64,000 bases of DNA from Branchiostoma floridae. Its lineage: Eukaryota > Chordata > Leptocardii > Amphioxiformes > Branchiostomatidae. Position numbers and translations under genes: made by a program. The stretch spans positions 10,847,601 through 10,911,600 of the forward strand of contig NC_049985.1 of assembly GCF_000003815.2 (NCBI RefSeq), in the 5' to 3' direction. Position 1 is the stretch's first letter, and each line of letters begins with the position of its first letter. A model generated the notes under the pieces. That model was given only the letters and a program-made list of their open reading frames with translations. It did no database searches and was not told the origin of the DNA. Shown here piece by piece: positions 22,641 through 33,687 of this stretch.

Positions 22641-23916
22641 ATGGGTTCTTTACGCTGTATGCACGTCCATAATTTCAAATATATCTTACTCAAGAGCGAT
22701 TGGTCTGGGCTTCGCTATTTACATGTATGAACCAGTATTTTCCATCCCACAAATTAAAATTCACACAAACAGGCCTAGATGTCAATCCACTAACTCCTAA
22801 GGATAGTATGCAAATGTAACTCAAATGTAAATCATGTTTGCATTATGATATATAGTTCCCTATGGTAAGACAATACCATTGCAAAATGTCTGAAGTACAT
22901 GTGCCAATGTACGCTTGTCTGCAAAAATAGTGACCTTCATGCCGTTGACTGACTCATTTGCCAGATACCCTACTGCCAAGTATCGCACTCAACATCTGTC
23001 ATAATGTATTCTATTATCATTCCTCAAAAGTACATAGGCAGGGGGAGCTATACAAGCCTCCCCGAATTGGGTACAATTTGTACAAAAATTTTACTAAACA
23101 GCCATAGTCGAAACGTTAAACATACATAGCTATAGGCAGTTGTGCACATTATCTTTAATAGATGCCTCTTCAATCAATTTTAATCACTCAAATCGAATGG
23201 CCTATGATGGCTATATATACTTGAACAACTCTTCAGAAGATTCACTGTACCTGCGTAGTTAAGGAAAAGTGGACTAGGACAACTCTGTTGATACAGAGAT
23301 GTGGTGATTTATTAGGCTTTTAAGTCTCACTGAATTGATATGAAGGATGAACGTTGACCCATAGATTGACGTTATCACATGTGAAGACATGTGTTCACTC
23401 GAGCCCCTCCACCACACGTCAAGCGCGTGGGAAGGTCACTGGAGGTCCTGCTCTGAAGTCAAGCCGTTTGTTAGGCGTAAGGTTCCTGAGATCAAATGGA
23501 ATCACCTCAAAGGGTAAAGTCATATGTCCTCATACGTGAAGATATCAGTGTCACCTGCACTACTGCACCATACCACACTGTCTAGAACGTGACCTCACCC
23601 TTGATTGAGTAGCGCGTGCGAAGGCCAGTTGAAACCATGCTGCGAAGTCATAGTGTCTGTATACCGAGGAGTACTTCAAGTTCAACTGGGATGACTTTGC
23701 GGGTAAACAAACGTGAGGATGTAGGTGTCACCTGATCTGGTGTGGGGTTGCGCGTGCGAAGGGTACTCAGGCCCTGCTCTGAAGTCACTAGTAGTGTTTG
23801 TATAGCGAGAAGTACGTCAGTTTTCTGAGTTCAACTGGGATCATTTTAAATGGTAAACCCATTTGTGAGAGGGGAAGGGCGCTCTTGGAAGTCCTACTGT
23901 GAAGTCATAGTGTAAA

Positions 23917-24568
23917 GGTGGGCTCACACGTGCGTACATATTCAAGTCCGTATGGAATCCACGTGGAAGTCTTAGCCTCTGTCAGTTGAAGGCTCTACAG
24001 GTCGCTGAAACAAATAAATGGACAAATACAGACAGATAACAAGCCAGCGGAGCTAGCTGGTCGCATACCATACTCCTCTTAGAGCTAACTTCTTTCTTTT
24101 TATTCCCTTTGATATGAAAGACAGACATAGTGGTGGCGCACTCAAGTTGGCAACTTATATTCATTCCACCACTATACATATATACAAACACATTGACATA
24201 ACTGAACTAAGCGAAGTAAAAACTTAAGGAAGATATAGATAATACTAACAACAAGTAAAAATTAAATGATGTGTATAACAAAAGTTGATATGTGCGCATG
24301 CCGGATCCCCTACCCCAGTAACAAAGGTTCAAGTTCACAGAGAACTAAAAGTATAAATCAGGATACAAAACGTTTAGATGTTGTAATAAGATTTTGGGTC
24401 AAAGTAAGAATTTCAGAATTTAAGGAATGTGAAAAAGATGGACTTCTTTGGCATGTTATGGGGCTATATTTGTCTATTTTTTTCAGCGACCTGTGAAGCC
24501 TGGTGGAGACTAAGAATTCCACACGGACCTTATACGGACTTGAACATGTACGCACGTATGGACCCTGC
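23917..24568. mobile_element. inverted-repeat element, GGTGGG..TCACAC family, long form
   Basis: The ends match as inverted repeats: GTGCGTACATATTCAAGTCC on the left and its complement with small changes on the right (GGACTTGAACATGTACGCAC). A TTAA follows the right end; the left flank reads TAAA, probably a mutated TTAA. It is related to the shorter element at 29283-29589 and contains the small repeat at 24116-24195. Confidence 0.72.
24116..24195. repeat. small palindromic repeat, GTGGTGG..CCACCAC
   Basis: AGTGGTGGCGCACTCAA at one end and CCACCACTATACA at the other form a hairpin-like unit of about 80 bp. A second copy lies at 35896-35978, immediately after the MS4A-like gene. Confidence 0.6.
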
Positions 24569-25049
24569 TTAAGCCAAGCGAGGAGTGCGTCAGGTACAAC
24601 TGGGGTCGCTTTATGGGTAAACACACGTGGAGACATCGATGCCACCTGATGTACTGCACCACACCATCTAGAACGTGACCTGTCACTCTGGGAGGTGTAG
24701 CGCGTGCGCCGGGCCACGCTCTGAGGTCGGGGTTAGATCCACAGGAGGCGTGCGTCAGTTGTCTGAGATCAACTGGAATCAACAAGAGTAAAGCCAGATC
24801 TCATCAAACGTGCAAACATTCGTGCCCACCTGAAATGTGACTGGGTAGTACCCGTGCATGGTAGAATAGCGAGTGTTGACAAGCCCCCGCTCTCCATTGA
24901 AGTCATAGCGTTTGAAATGTGCATAGCGTGATTATCAAAGGCTAATTGTGCCAGGTTTCTGAGAATATAGAACTCTAACCCATATGTCATTGCACGTGAA
25001 CTCTGGGCATCGGTGCTCAGCTGCCGTGTTTCCTAGAACGTGATCATCA

Positions 25050-25117
25050 ATGTTGGTGTGTGTATGGGTGTGCGTATATGTGTTCGTGTGTGTGCGTGGG
25101 TGTGCGTGTGGGTGTAT
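25050..25117. repeat. GT-rich simple repeat
   Basis: An interrupted (TG)n tract with GTGCG and GTATG variants. Confidence 0.85.
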
Positions 25118-27372
25118 GTTTTGCTTACAAGTGTTCTGTATTGGAATTGTGCTGTACGCGTGTAGTAGACCTATTTCATAGACACGTTATTTAAATAAAA
25201 ACGTCCGAACTGAGAGTACTTTATTGCACGACATTTGTACATGGTGCAATGTATGGCAACAACTATTAGTACAAAATAGGTGTGATGTGATACAAATCTA
25301 CTGAAGTGAATCAACACGATCTCACAAACTCAGTAGAAGAAGTGGTGGTATCGAGAGACTCCAACCATCATAGTAGACACGTACTGCCCTCCATGTAGAT
25401 TTTACACTCTGGGTACCACTTCTATAACTATAAGAGATTGAGTGGCTATAAAGTCATCTGCCTGCGGCCTACTCCCCTCAATTGCCTGAGTGTGTGCTTG
25501 TCGCCTTTACATGAGCGGTTTCCAATATTGATATGATATCAGCTATGGTATTTTTTTAATCCACGTACGATTTCTATTAATGTAATATTGGAAAAACAAG
25601 GAGTACGACAAGTGAAGTTGTAGCAATTTTATATTTCACAAATCGTACCTTAGGTGTTTCTGACCGACCTTGGGTTATCCCTTACTATGATAAGCTTATG
25701 CACCGCGTGATCATTTTCTGAAGCAGTAACATATAGCATTTGCACAGAAATTGGCCCATTTTCAAAAAAGATGAACTTGACTTATGGACTTGACATTTTG
25801 CAAAGTGAAAATGCATTATGTCCATCGGCCACAAGTCCCAATCTAGTCACTCTCCCTGCACATATACTCTTTGATGTACAGTACATTACAGCACTTCTAG
25901 CACCACGTTAAGTGCCACGCGTAGAGGCGGCTGCACTCAGTGTCACGATAGCATTATCAAGGAGACGTGACGACGTTGTGGACTACTGTAACCATGCAGG
26001 TGCAGCTTTCCGTAATTCTTCAACACACTGTCTGGCCATGTTGATGTGATAATATGGATGACATGCTATGGGAATCCCAAAACTGATGCGAGCGTGTGAA
26101 CAAATGACAAACACAGAGTATTGAATACCGAACAATAGATTCTTCATTTTTGTTCTTCTTTGACATTAAAATTGACGTTGACATTGCTGTATGTTTCCCG
26201 ATGTATTTACCTTTTAATCTACGGCATGAATTTGCTCATTTTACAGTTGCTTTGTACAAATCATGGTTGGAAACATTTTTTATTCTTATTTTCGGAAACG
26301 GGCGAAAATTGATGCGCGTGCGAATGTCATCAATGAATAAATCAAATAAACATAGCTTTAGGTAAATCTGATCACCCTAACAACTTTTGATAGGACTTGG
26401 TAGTTCGTCTGTTCGTCCCGAACCAGTTGTGAAATCACGTTATGCTCTTAACTACTCAAAATAACATCATGGCAACGAGACATTTGGCTTATTTTGTGCC
26501 CCTTCTTATCCTTTGGTATGGGACCTGGACTCTCGCTTTTGAAACGACTCGAGCCACTATCGTATGCATCATTTACCTGCTCTAATGTTTTATCCTCTTT
26601 TTACTATTTCCTTGGCGTCCAAATAGCTCGCACAACTCGAGCCCTCGCCACCCAGTTTCGGATGTTTGATGTTTTTGAATTAAAGCATACAAACAATCAG
26701 AATTAGCGGATTATCTCCTTAGCATAATCGTTAAATTATGCTACTTGATTTTTCGCTTTTTTACAAACGTCATCTTAGACATTTCAGAACAACACCATTT
26801 CAGAAAATAACCTGAAATAAAATGAATGAGATAACTAACATGGAATAGAAAAAATAGCGCATTACAAAGTCAAATACAAAAGATGAGATAAAGAAGAATA
26901 TAAGAATACTAGTAGATAAATGATAGAAACTGAAAAGAAAAAGAAACTTAAACAAATTTCAAACTTTTAAGCTTTCTGTTTTCCTAGATAGTTACTCCCG
27001 ATTTTTCAGTCATTGACATATGATATATGTAAATGTTGCCATTTAACGTGTGGTACTTCAGAAGCCAAGCCTGAACGATGTACATTCTTACACGTGAGGT
27101 ACTCCCGAGTCCCCAGGGTGTTATTGACGTACGCCCGGCCCGATGTTCTTGCTGAAAGACAACACCAGGAAATATCGAGAGGAAAGTCAACTCGGTACAG
27201 ATAGAACTAACGCTAGACAACAGTTAGACGTCAAATATGTTGGAGGACGAAAGCATATTTCATTTCACTGCCCCTCTGCGATCACAAAACAAGGAAGCTT
27301 TTTCATACAGACAAAAAGAAAGCTTCTGTTTGTTCTCTTAAATCACAGAATCAACCCATTTCAGAGCAAGCG
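25118..27372. other. non-coding, nothing recognised
   Basis: I find no protein-like frame, RNA gene or clear repeat here. The frames at 26150-26365 and 26494-26706 have no domain signature or splice context. Confidence 0.5.
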
Positions 27373-27558
27373 GGATCCTTCTAATCTCCAAGCAGATCCT
27401 ACGGTAGCATAAGATAGTATCATAATCTGCCAGAGGAGTATTTGGATACCTGAGCTCCGGCCGCGGTAGCCCAAAACACTCTTAGGCCGGCTTCACTCCC
27501 TTGGCAGCTTTTGATACATTCTTATGCTACCGTAGGATCTGCTTGGGGATTAGGATCC
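27373..27558. mobile_element. palindromic MITE, CTACGGTAGCATAAG family, copy 1
   Basis: A 186-bp element whose ends are inverted repeats of about 38 bp: GGATCC, then AATC-CCAAGCAGATCC, then CTACGGTAGCATAAG. A second, more degraded member is at 47409-47547. Confidence 0.85.
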
Positions 27559-28349
27559 TCCTACACACCGTTTCAGAAAGAAAGGTTAAACCTAACTAAT
27601 TCATTTTAGCATTTAGAGGAAAGAAGGAAGGTGTCATACTCTCCTTCATTCTTTTTGTTCGCCGAATTTTTCTCTCAGGCTGATAATTTCGATTAGCTGT
27701 CGGATAAGAATTTCAAAGAACCCCATAACCTCATCATTATCTTTCAATGCCTGACAAGAACACTACAGAGCTAGAGCCGCAGGTGTGAAAGATTGAGATA
27801 TCACGCGGAGAAACACGGGTTTACGTACGTCAGGCTCGCTTTGTTTCCTTCTCCCTCGCGGCTTTACTGTACATAACGATCTACACGTAAACTGCATGGA
27901 CTGTACCTGTGTTTGTGTTTGTGTGTGGGTGCGTGTGTGGGTGGGGCGTTTGATATTCAAATCATATCGTGGCTTTCAACGTGTGGTCTTTAAATTAAGA
28001 CACGAAACACTCAAGAGCCTAAGGTTTGCGGCGATAAAATGTTAATCTAATGATTTGGGGCTTACGTGGGTTACAGTCTCGCAGTGTTAGTACATGGCAG
28101 GATCGATGTATCCTAGCTGAGCAGGTACAGTGCGATACTTAAGCTAATCTATTGGAAGTTAAGTAGAATTTTCTCACGGTGATTGACTGGCTTCACTTAT
28201 TCCAATCATTTAGGATTGACAGACATAAAACGGCGCTATATTATCAGTAATACAAGGGGTTATAATAATCAAGCTTTGATTAATTAAGTAAAAGTGCTCT
28301 TTTCGTAAGTGTAGACAGGGCGGTGTAACTCTGTAGGCTTGCTGGATTA
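27559..28349. other. non-coding, nothing recognised
   Basis: No feature beyond a short GT-rich stretch near 27905-27950. Confidence 0.5.
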
Positions 28350-29163
28350 TACTCCCTTTCCACTAGGACGGCGCTCTCACCACGCTCTCTCTGCGACCTC
28401 AAATGGCGAGAGCAAATGGTGATAGATAGATAGAGCGCCAAGAGAGACCACAGCAAGCGGGGCGAGCACGAAAGGTCTCAACATTGGTTTAGGATATTAA
28501 TTCAGCTAGGACGGTGCTGTCGCCGCGCTTTCAACTGCGGTTCGTGAAGAAGTATATTTGAGACAGAACCCGGAGAAATGTTTCAAATGTTCTGATGATT
28601 TACAGTGAAACAAACTGATATGGAATAACCAAGATTAAAAAAAAAAACTGTTTATCATTTCTCAACTTCCATGTATTTTAGAATCATTTCGACATGATGA
28701 CATTAAGTTTTCTAGTTCTTCACCAGTACATTTAGATTATTGAAGTTCTGTTGTCAGTTTCAGTATTCTATGATTTACACGAATAGCGTGGCATGATAAA
28801 GACACTTATAGACAAACGTGTATATAACCTGAGACTCACGCGGAGTGACTGTACAGTGACCAAAATAGGACTTGTTCACAGCCTTGATTCTATACTTTGG
28901 ATATTATGTAAGACGTTAACGTATGACTTCAAAGACTACAAAACACAAAGATTCATTCTTTACCTCTGAAAACTGCAGAACCTAAGCTCATAAAAAATTC
29001 TGACATTTGAGTTTTTGTCGTGTTGAGAGCGCGCTGGGGACGCCGGAGAGATTCCACTAGAGCAGCTTTTTCTGTCGTCTCGGCGCTCTCACTGCGCTCT
29101 GGCCAATTTTCCATCGCAGCGAGAGTGCGGTGAGAGCGCCGTCAATTAAGTGGAAAGGGGGTC
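28350..29163. mobile_element. inverted-repeat element, GGCGCTCTCAC family
   Basis: The left end reads CCCTTTCCACTAGGACGGCG then CTCTCACC-CGCTCTC; the right end is its inverted counterpart (GAGAGCGCCGTCAATTAAGT then GGAAAGGGGG). It is about 815 bp long with no transposase frame. A partial end copy (GCTAGGACGGTGCTGTCGCC) sits inside at about 28505-28545, and GGCGCTCTCAC recurs in direct orientation near 29080, so the element is internally rearranged or nested. Confidence 0.78.
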
Positions 29164-29282
29164 TTAGATTTACGGATCCTGCTGTGTCTGTATCTGTATG
29201 CCTGTATCTATATAGCCGGTATAACCACCCTTCGGCTTAACACGCCAGCTTCGCAGACATGCGGCGTAGCTGGTCATATTAA

Positions 29283-29589
29283 GGTGGGGTCACACCTGCG
29301 TATATATTCAAGTCCGTATGAGGCGCGCATGGGAGTATTTGCCTCAACCAGGCTCCACAGGTCGTTGTAAAAATAATAGAAATTGGACAAACGTAAACAG
29401 GTAACATGCCAGACGAGTTAGCAGGGTCTCTAACCATATTTCTCGGTCAGCTAACTCATCTGGCATGTTATATATATATATTTGTCCAATTTGTACTATT
29501 TTTCCCGTGACCTGTGGAGCCTGGTAGGGACTAAGAGTGTCATACGCACCTCAAACGGACTTGAATATATACTCATGTGTGACCCCACC
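29283..29589. mobile_element. TTAA-flanked palindromic MITE
   Basis: The two halves are inverted repeats along most of the 307 bp, from GGTGGGGTCACAC through GTATATATTCAAGTCCGT and inward to CATGCCAGA-GAGTTAGC. TTAA flanks both ends (29279-29282 and 29590-29593), as expected for piggyBac-mobilised elements. It is a close relative of the element at 23917-24568. Confidence 0.88.
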
Positions 29590-29827
29590 TTAACACTGAA
29601 CTACCTGTCACCGCGTCCTAACTTTTGTACAAATGTCACCAGAGGCCCCGGCTAATTACCCGTGGTACTCCGACTTTAGGGTGAGTGAACTCAGGGTGAG
29701 TGAACTCAGAAAACATGCCACACTCCATCGCCAAACACTGTAAGCACTATCAATCAATTCAGAAAGCAACAACACAACTAACGCACGTGTATCAGCATGG
29801 TTTCTTCTTTATGGAGTTTCACCAGTA

Positions 29828-30094
29828 ATGAGCGTGCTCATGTGGACAGATGCCAGTTACGTTACTGCCTTATATGGATCCTCTTTCCCGTAGTCAATAG
29901 TCTCGACAGGTCAAGTCATCGGTGTCTATTCTTGTCTTTTCTCGCGGCGAGCTCTGTATGTCGGAGTGATAATCACCATAGTCCGAGCCATGGAGTATAC
30001 GCAGGCTGTGAAGAAAGCCATGGTGGTGGCTACCGTTCTCTATGCTGCTGAGAAAATGACCTCCCTTAAACAAAATATGTCAGACAATCTTTGA
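29828..30094 (+). pseudogene. interrupted reading frame, possible gene relic
   Basis: One frame runs 88 codons from an ATG at 29828 to TGA at 30092, broken by a single TAG at 29891. Its second part reads like a hydrophobic segment followed by a helical, charged tail (LYVGVIITIVRAMEYTQAV, then KKAMVVATVLYAAEKMTSL). I do not recognise a family. It could be a decayed exon, a retroposed fragment or chance. Confidence 0.2.
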
Positions 30095-31546
30095 CATTTT
30101 CATTTGATGAGTTTTTAAAAATGTTTTGTACTCTGTTGGGAGTACGTATTTTGTGGAATTCACAGATTGGCTTCACGGGTTTCAATCATTGATGATTGAC
30201 GGACAAATCAATCACTACTATAACGTTATGTATATAGTAATATATCGATATACAATTACGATCTAATGTAACAAACTGCGTGAATTCGTTGCACATGTTT
30301 TCAGAGGACAGAAGAGGAATGTAAATTATAGATAAAGCATAACATACATTTCTATTATCATATTCTTACTATCTAAGGACATTCCAATATCATTGACATA
30401 ACTTTATGGATGTGGCCTATGTTGAGCTGGATTATACAATAAGCCTCGCTGCCATTCTCGTGTTTATAACAACGATATTCAAGTTATATTGATGAATCAA
30501 GGGAAAGTGTACGTTTCGTACAGAGAAAAAAAATGCCATTACATTAAGGTCCCACTGATGCAATAGTCAAAGAGTGGAACCCTGGCATCTTTGGAGTGAT
30601 GTAAACATGGTCAATGCTGTGAAATCGTGACCCCTAGCGAAAGTCAGGATACTACACCCAGAAGGTCGCTAGAAACAGAACAAACAGGTGCCGAGTTTCA
30701 GTGCGGATGGGATTTCTTTTGTAATTTGTCGCTCAAAGTTCTCTACTATCTAACGACTCTACTGTTCGATAGTGCAGACGGGTGTATTGTTACATATAAC
30801 GTTACGTTAATCTGGTAGCACCTGAGGCGGCGTTCCTCACAAAGCCGCTCCAAGCTTTTTTCTTGGAATTTTGCCAATCGCAAAGTCTGCAAAACAACAG
30901 TCGGCTACAGATAAGGTCAAACATAAACGGGCTTCATTTCCCGCCAACCCGTCCTTCTCCAACAGCCCCGGACGGCGCTCTCTGTTGATTATTTTGATCG
31001 CTGGCATCCCTGGCACGATACCGGCCTATTTTAGCTGACGTTCCCCCCAGGCCCAGCCTAGGATATACTACATACAGGCTTGTGGTGCTCCAGATCTCTC
31101 GCGCTCTGACATGCGACCCAACCTGATTCTCGTTAGGGACTAGACTTGGGGTTAATTTGGTCCGTGTTTGGCGGGTTTATCACCAAGCCTCCCCCATACG
31201 ACCCTGACTCAGACAGTTGTCCCGTGCTGGTGGGTGGATAGGGGATCCGGAGGCCCAGAGGAGGGACCGACTACTGACTTGGGTTTGGCTCTCCAACGTA
31301 CCGCATTGCCGGTATCTATCTCTCACAACGTTGCTGACTATTAAAAACGGCAAGCTTCTTTGACCCATAGTCCACTTCCAAGAATCGCCTGTGAGTTGGT
31401 CTGCTGGCTGATCCTCCTCAGGCTATCTCTGAAGACAGCAGTGGATGAAAGAGGTGAGTGTATGTTATCATATTACTAGTATATTATTATGTCAGGCGGC
31501 TGTTTTCAGTGTTCTCCTAGAGTTTTCAGTATTCTTTTAACGCTGT
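30095..31546. other. non-coding; possible upstream promoter and leader exon near 31.3 kb
   Basis: The interval is mostly AT-rich up to about 30.85 kb, then GC rises to about 31.45 kb. A good donor (GAG before GTGAGTGT) lies at 31453/31454. The MS4A-like coding exon 1 begins right after an acceptor, so a leader exon must lie upstream, and this site is one candidate. There is no direct proof. Confidence 0.25.
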
Positions 31547-31577
31547 GGCTATTGACACACTCAGTGTGCCAATAGCC
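31547..31577. repeat. short perfect-like palindrome, GGCTATTG..CAATAGCC
   Basis: GGCTATTGACACACT and its inverted partner AGTGTGCCAATAGCC meet with almost no spacer. The arm sequence equals the ends of the element at 31583-32424, so these are two element ends head to head. Confidence 0.85.
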
Positions 31578-31582
31578 AAACA

Positions 31583-32424
31583 GGCTATTGACACACCGAG
31601 ATGCCAGTCAGCCAATCAGAGCTTGTAACATGCCTTTCCGGCATTATTTTACACAAGCAATAGTTGATTAGACATTGTTTGGAAGATTAGACATTGGAAT
31701 CTTTGAATCTTGGAATGAATGGACGAATTCAAGTATGCCCTAGATTTGGATACCTGTTAATACAGCCTTCATCGTGTATGTTTGGCGTAGCGTAGTGGAT
31801 CAAACGATGACCCGGGAACTTGTGATAACAGCTCCGACCCGGTTCGAGTCCGCGTCGGAGTTTTTTTCAATTTTTTTTTTTTCAATTTTTCTTGTCCCTT
31901 TTTAAACATCCATTTGATATAAGAATATTTTATATATAAACAACTTTTAAAGTTTCTGTTAACAATATCAACCAAAAATAACTCAGACCACAAAACATGT
32001 CATAATATTATTTTCGGCCGTGTGGTTCCGGCGCTATCGGCAGCGACTCGGAAGAATATTTCTTTCACATTAAAAATAACGGAGGTAAAACAACAACTAA
32101 ATAACTTCGCTTCCTTAGTGATATAAGTTTTGAGGCCGAAAATTCTCCAATACGGCAGGAATTCGTCGGTAAACACATCTGAAAACGTGTTCCTAACCGA
32201 TCCAACATGGCTGCCATGATCACATGCGGTGACAGTAAAACTAGCACCCTATATGATACCAGATTCCGATGTTTAAAATTGTGCCGTAAACACGTGAAAA
32301 AGATCGTATTTTGGGTTGATAATGGACACAGGATGCCATTTGTATTTTCAGAGTGTTGATTGTCAAATATAATCGTAAGATTTCCTCATTTTGGTGGTTT
32401 CTATCACTGGGTGTGTCAATAGCC
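31583..32424. mobile_element. inverted-repeat element, GGCTATTGACACACC family
   Basis: The termini GGCTATTGACACACCGAG and GGTGTGTCAATAGCC are inverted repeats enclosing 842 bp. The interior contains a tRNA-like stretch and T-rich tracts but no transposase, so it is a non-autonomous DNA element that has received, or evolved from, a Pol III unit. Confidence 0.75.
31781..31891 (+). mobile_element. tRNA-like SINE head followed by T-rich tract
   Basis: An A box (TAGCGTAGTGG, 31788-31798) and a B box (GGTTCGAGTCC, 31841-31851) are at normal tRNA spacing, and T runs follow at 31861. The acceptor stem does not pair, so it is a tRNA-derived retroposon head or tRNA pseudogene and not a functional tRNA. 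Confidence 0.6.
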
Positions 32425-33674
32425 TCGCTCTTCTTTTAATAGCTGCGTAGACTTGTCTATGTACATGACCAACATTACAACGCATAGAATTTTCGACTGC
32501 CGAGATGTGAAGTTGCCAACGCCGAAGTAACAGAAAGGTTACGGGTCCAGGGTTGTGTTGTTATAAACAGTATCCCGGGTATCTGGGTGAGGCCAGGGCC
32601 CCTACATACCAACACGCACGCCATCTTGTCGCCTGTCATATCGCAAAAGGGAAAGTCATATGGCGGAGTGTGTCTATTGAACTCCATTGAAACATTGTCT
32701 CAGAGGTTAGCTTGTGCGTCCGTTTGGAAAGGGAGCTTTCATGAAGCTTGTGGATTTTGGGATTTAAAATCGTGTCAGAAAAGAGAGGCCATGCGTCTTT
32801 GTGCAAACAAGTTATTCGGGGATTATGTTAGTTGACAGACTCCCCTGGAGACATTATTTCTTCCAGATGGGAGGGGGGGCAACCTGCTGTTGGACTCCTT
32901 CCTATGATCTCAAAATCTTCAGAAAGTGGTGGGGTGCAGGCAAAATGCTTTTCTTTTTCCAAAGTTTTTTTTAAAAACCAGAGTACCCCCATTCCCAGGC
33001 CCACTCACAGCTTGTTAGGCCGACCCTTTTTAATGTTGGAAAGTGTACAAGGTCCGGATGCCATTAAGTAATAAATCTTAACCATAATGGTTAAACTGAA
33101 GTTGGCATCGCATCAAACAGTCTAAACAGCACACTTGGTACAACTTTGTACAGTTGGTACAATTGATAAGTTAGTATTTTACAATAGGTTGTGTATGAAG
33201 CTCTGTACTATAGCCAACTGAAATGTAGAAAAAATAGTTGACATTTAACTGCGTCAAACGAAAAGAAAGCAACAGCACGATCAAATGTTGTTGTCAATTC
33301 AGTTCAAGTCGGCAACAACGCCTCAGCCTTGAACGATATCCCCATGGCTGTTGAAACTGTTTACCTTGGACTAAACTTGAGTTTGGGGAGTCCCTCCAGA
33401 TGAGATCCGTAACCCCGCGGGCCGGTAAGTGTTTGTGTACATTTGTAACAGCTGCGTCTGGCAGGGTGTAATTATAGAACACTCAGCCATGTTGGTCCAG
33501 CCGTATTTCACAATGTGTGATAGTTCGCACACATGTCGCTAGACGTCGCTTGTACTACTCCTTGTCGCTGATGGTAACCGACTCATCTATAAGTGGCTGT
33601 ATCCTACCAAGGTGCCACATATATTTCTTAGTATGGACATTGATGCTGATAAACAAGTTCCTTCTCTATCCCAG
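32425..33674. other. non-coding; upstream flank of the MS4A-like gene
   Basis: Several short frames exist but none has a domain signature. This should be leader intron or promoter of the gene that follows. Confidence 0.4.
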
Positions 33675-33687
33675 GTCGCGTTGCACC

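Larger units (their letters stand above)
22641..25040. repeat. higher-order tandem repeat unit 3 (partial A3, expanded B3/B4)
   Basis: Only fragments of A remain (22641-22990 and 23120-23230). B is expanded: modules at about 23250-23900 and 24570-25040 repeat the series TCCTGCTCTGAAGTCA, GAGNAGTACGT, CAACTGGGAT, (C/T)ACGTG, GTCACCTG, CTAGAACGTGACCT, GCGCGTGCG. The series is split by the inverted-repeat element at 23917-24568. Confidence 0.8.

Noticed and set aside
31781-31860. Functional tRNA gene
   Set aside because: The A and B boxes are present, but the acceptor arms do not pair and the stems are imperfect.
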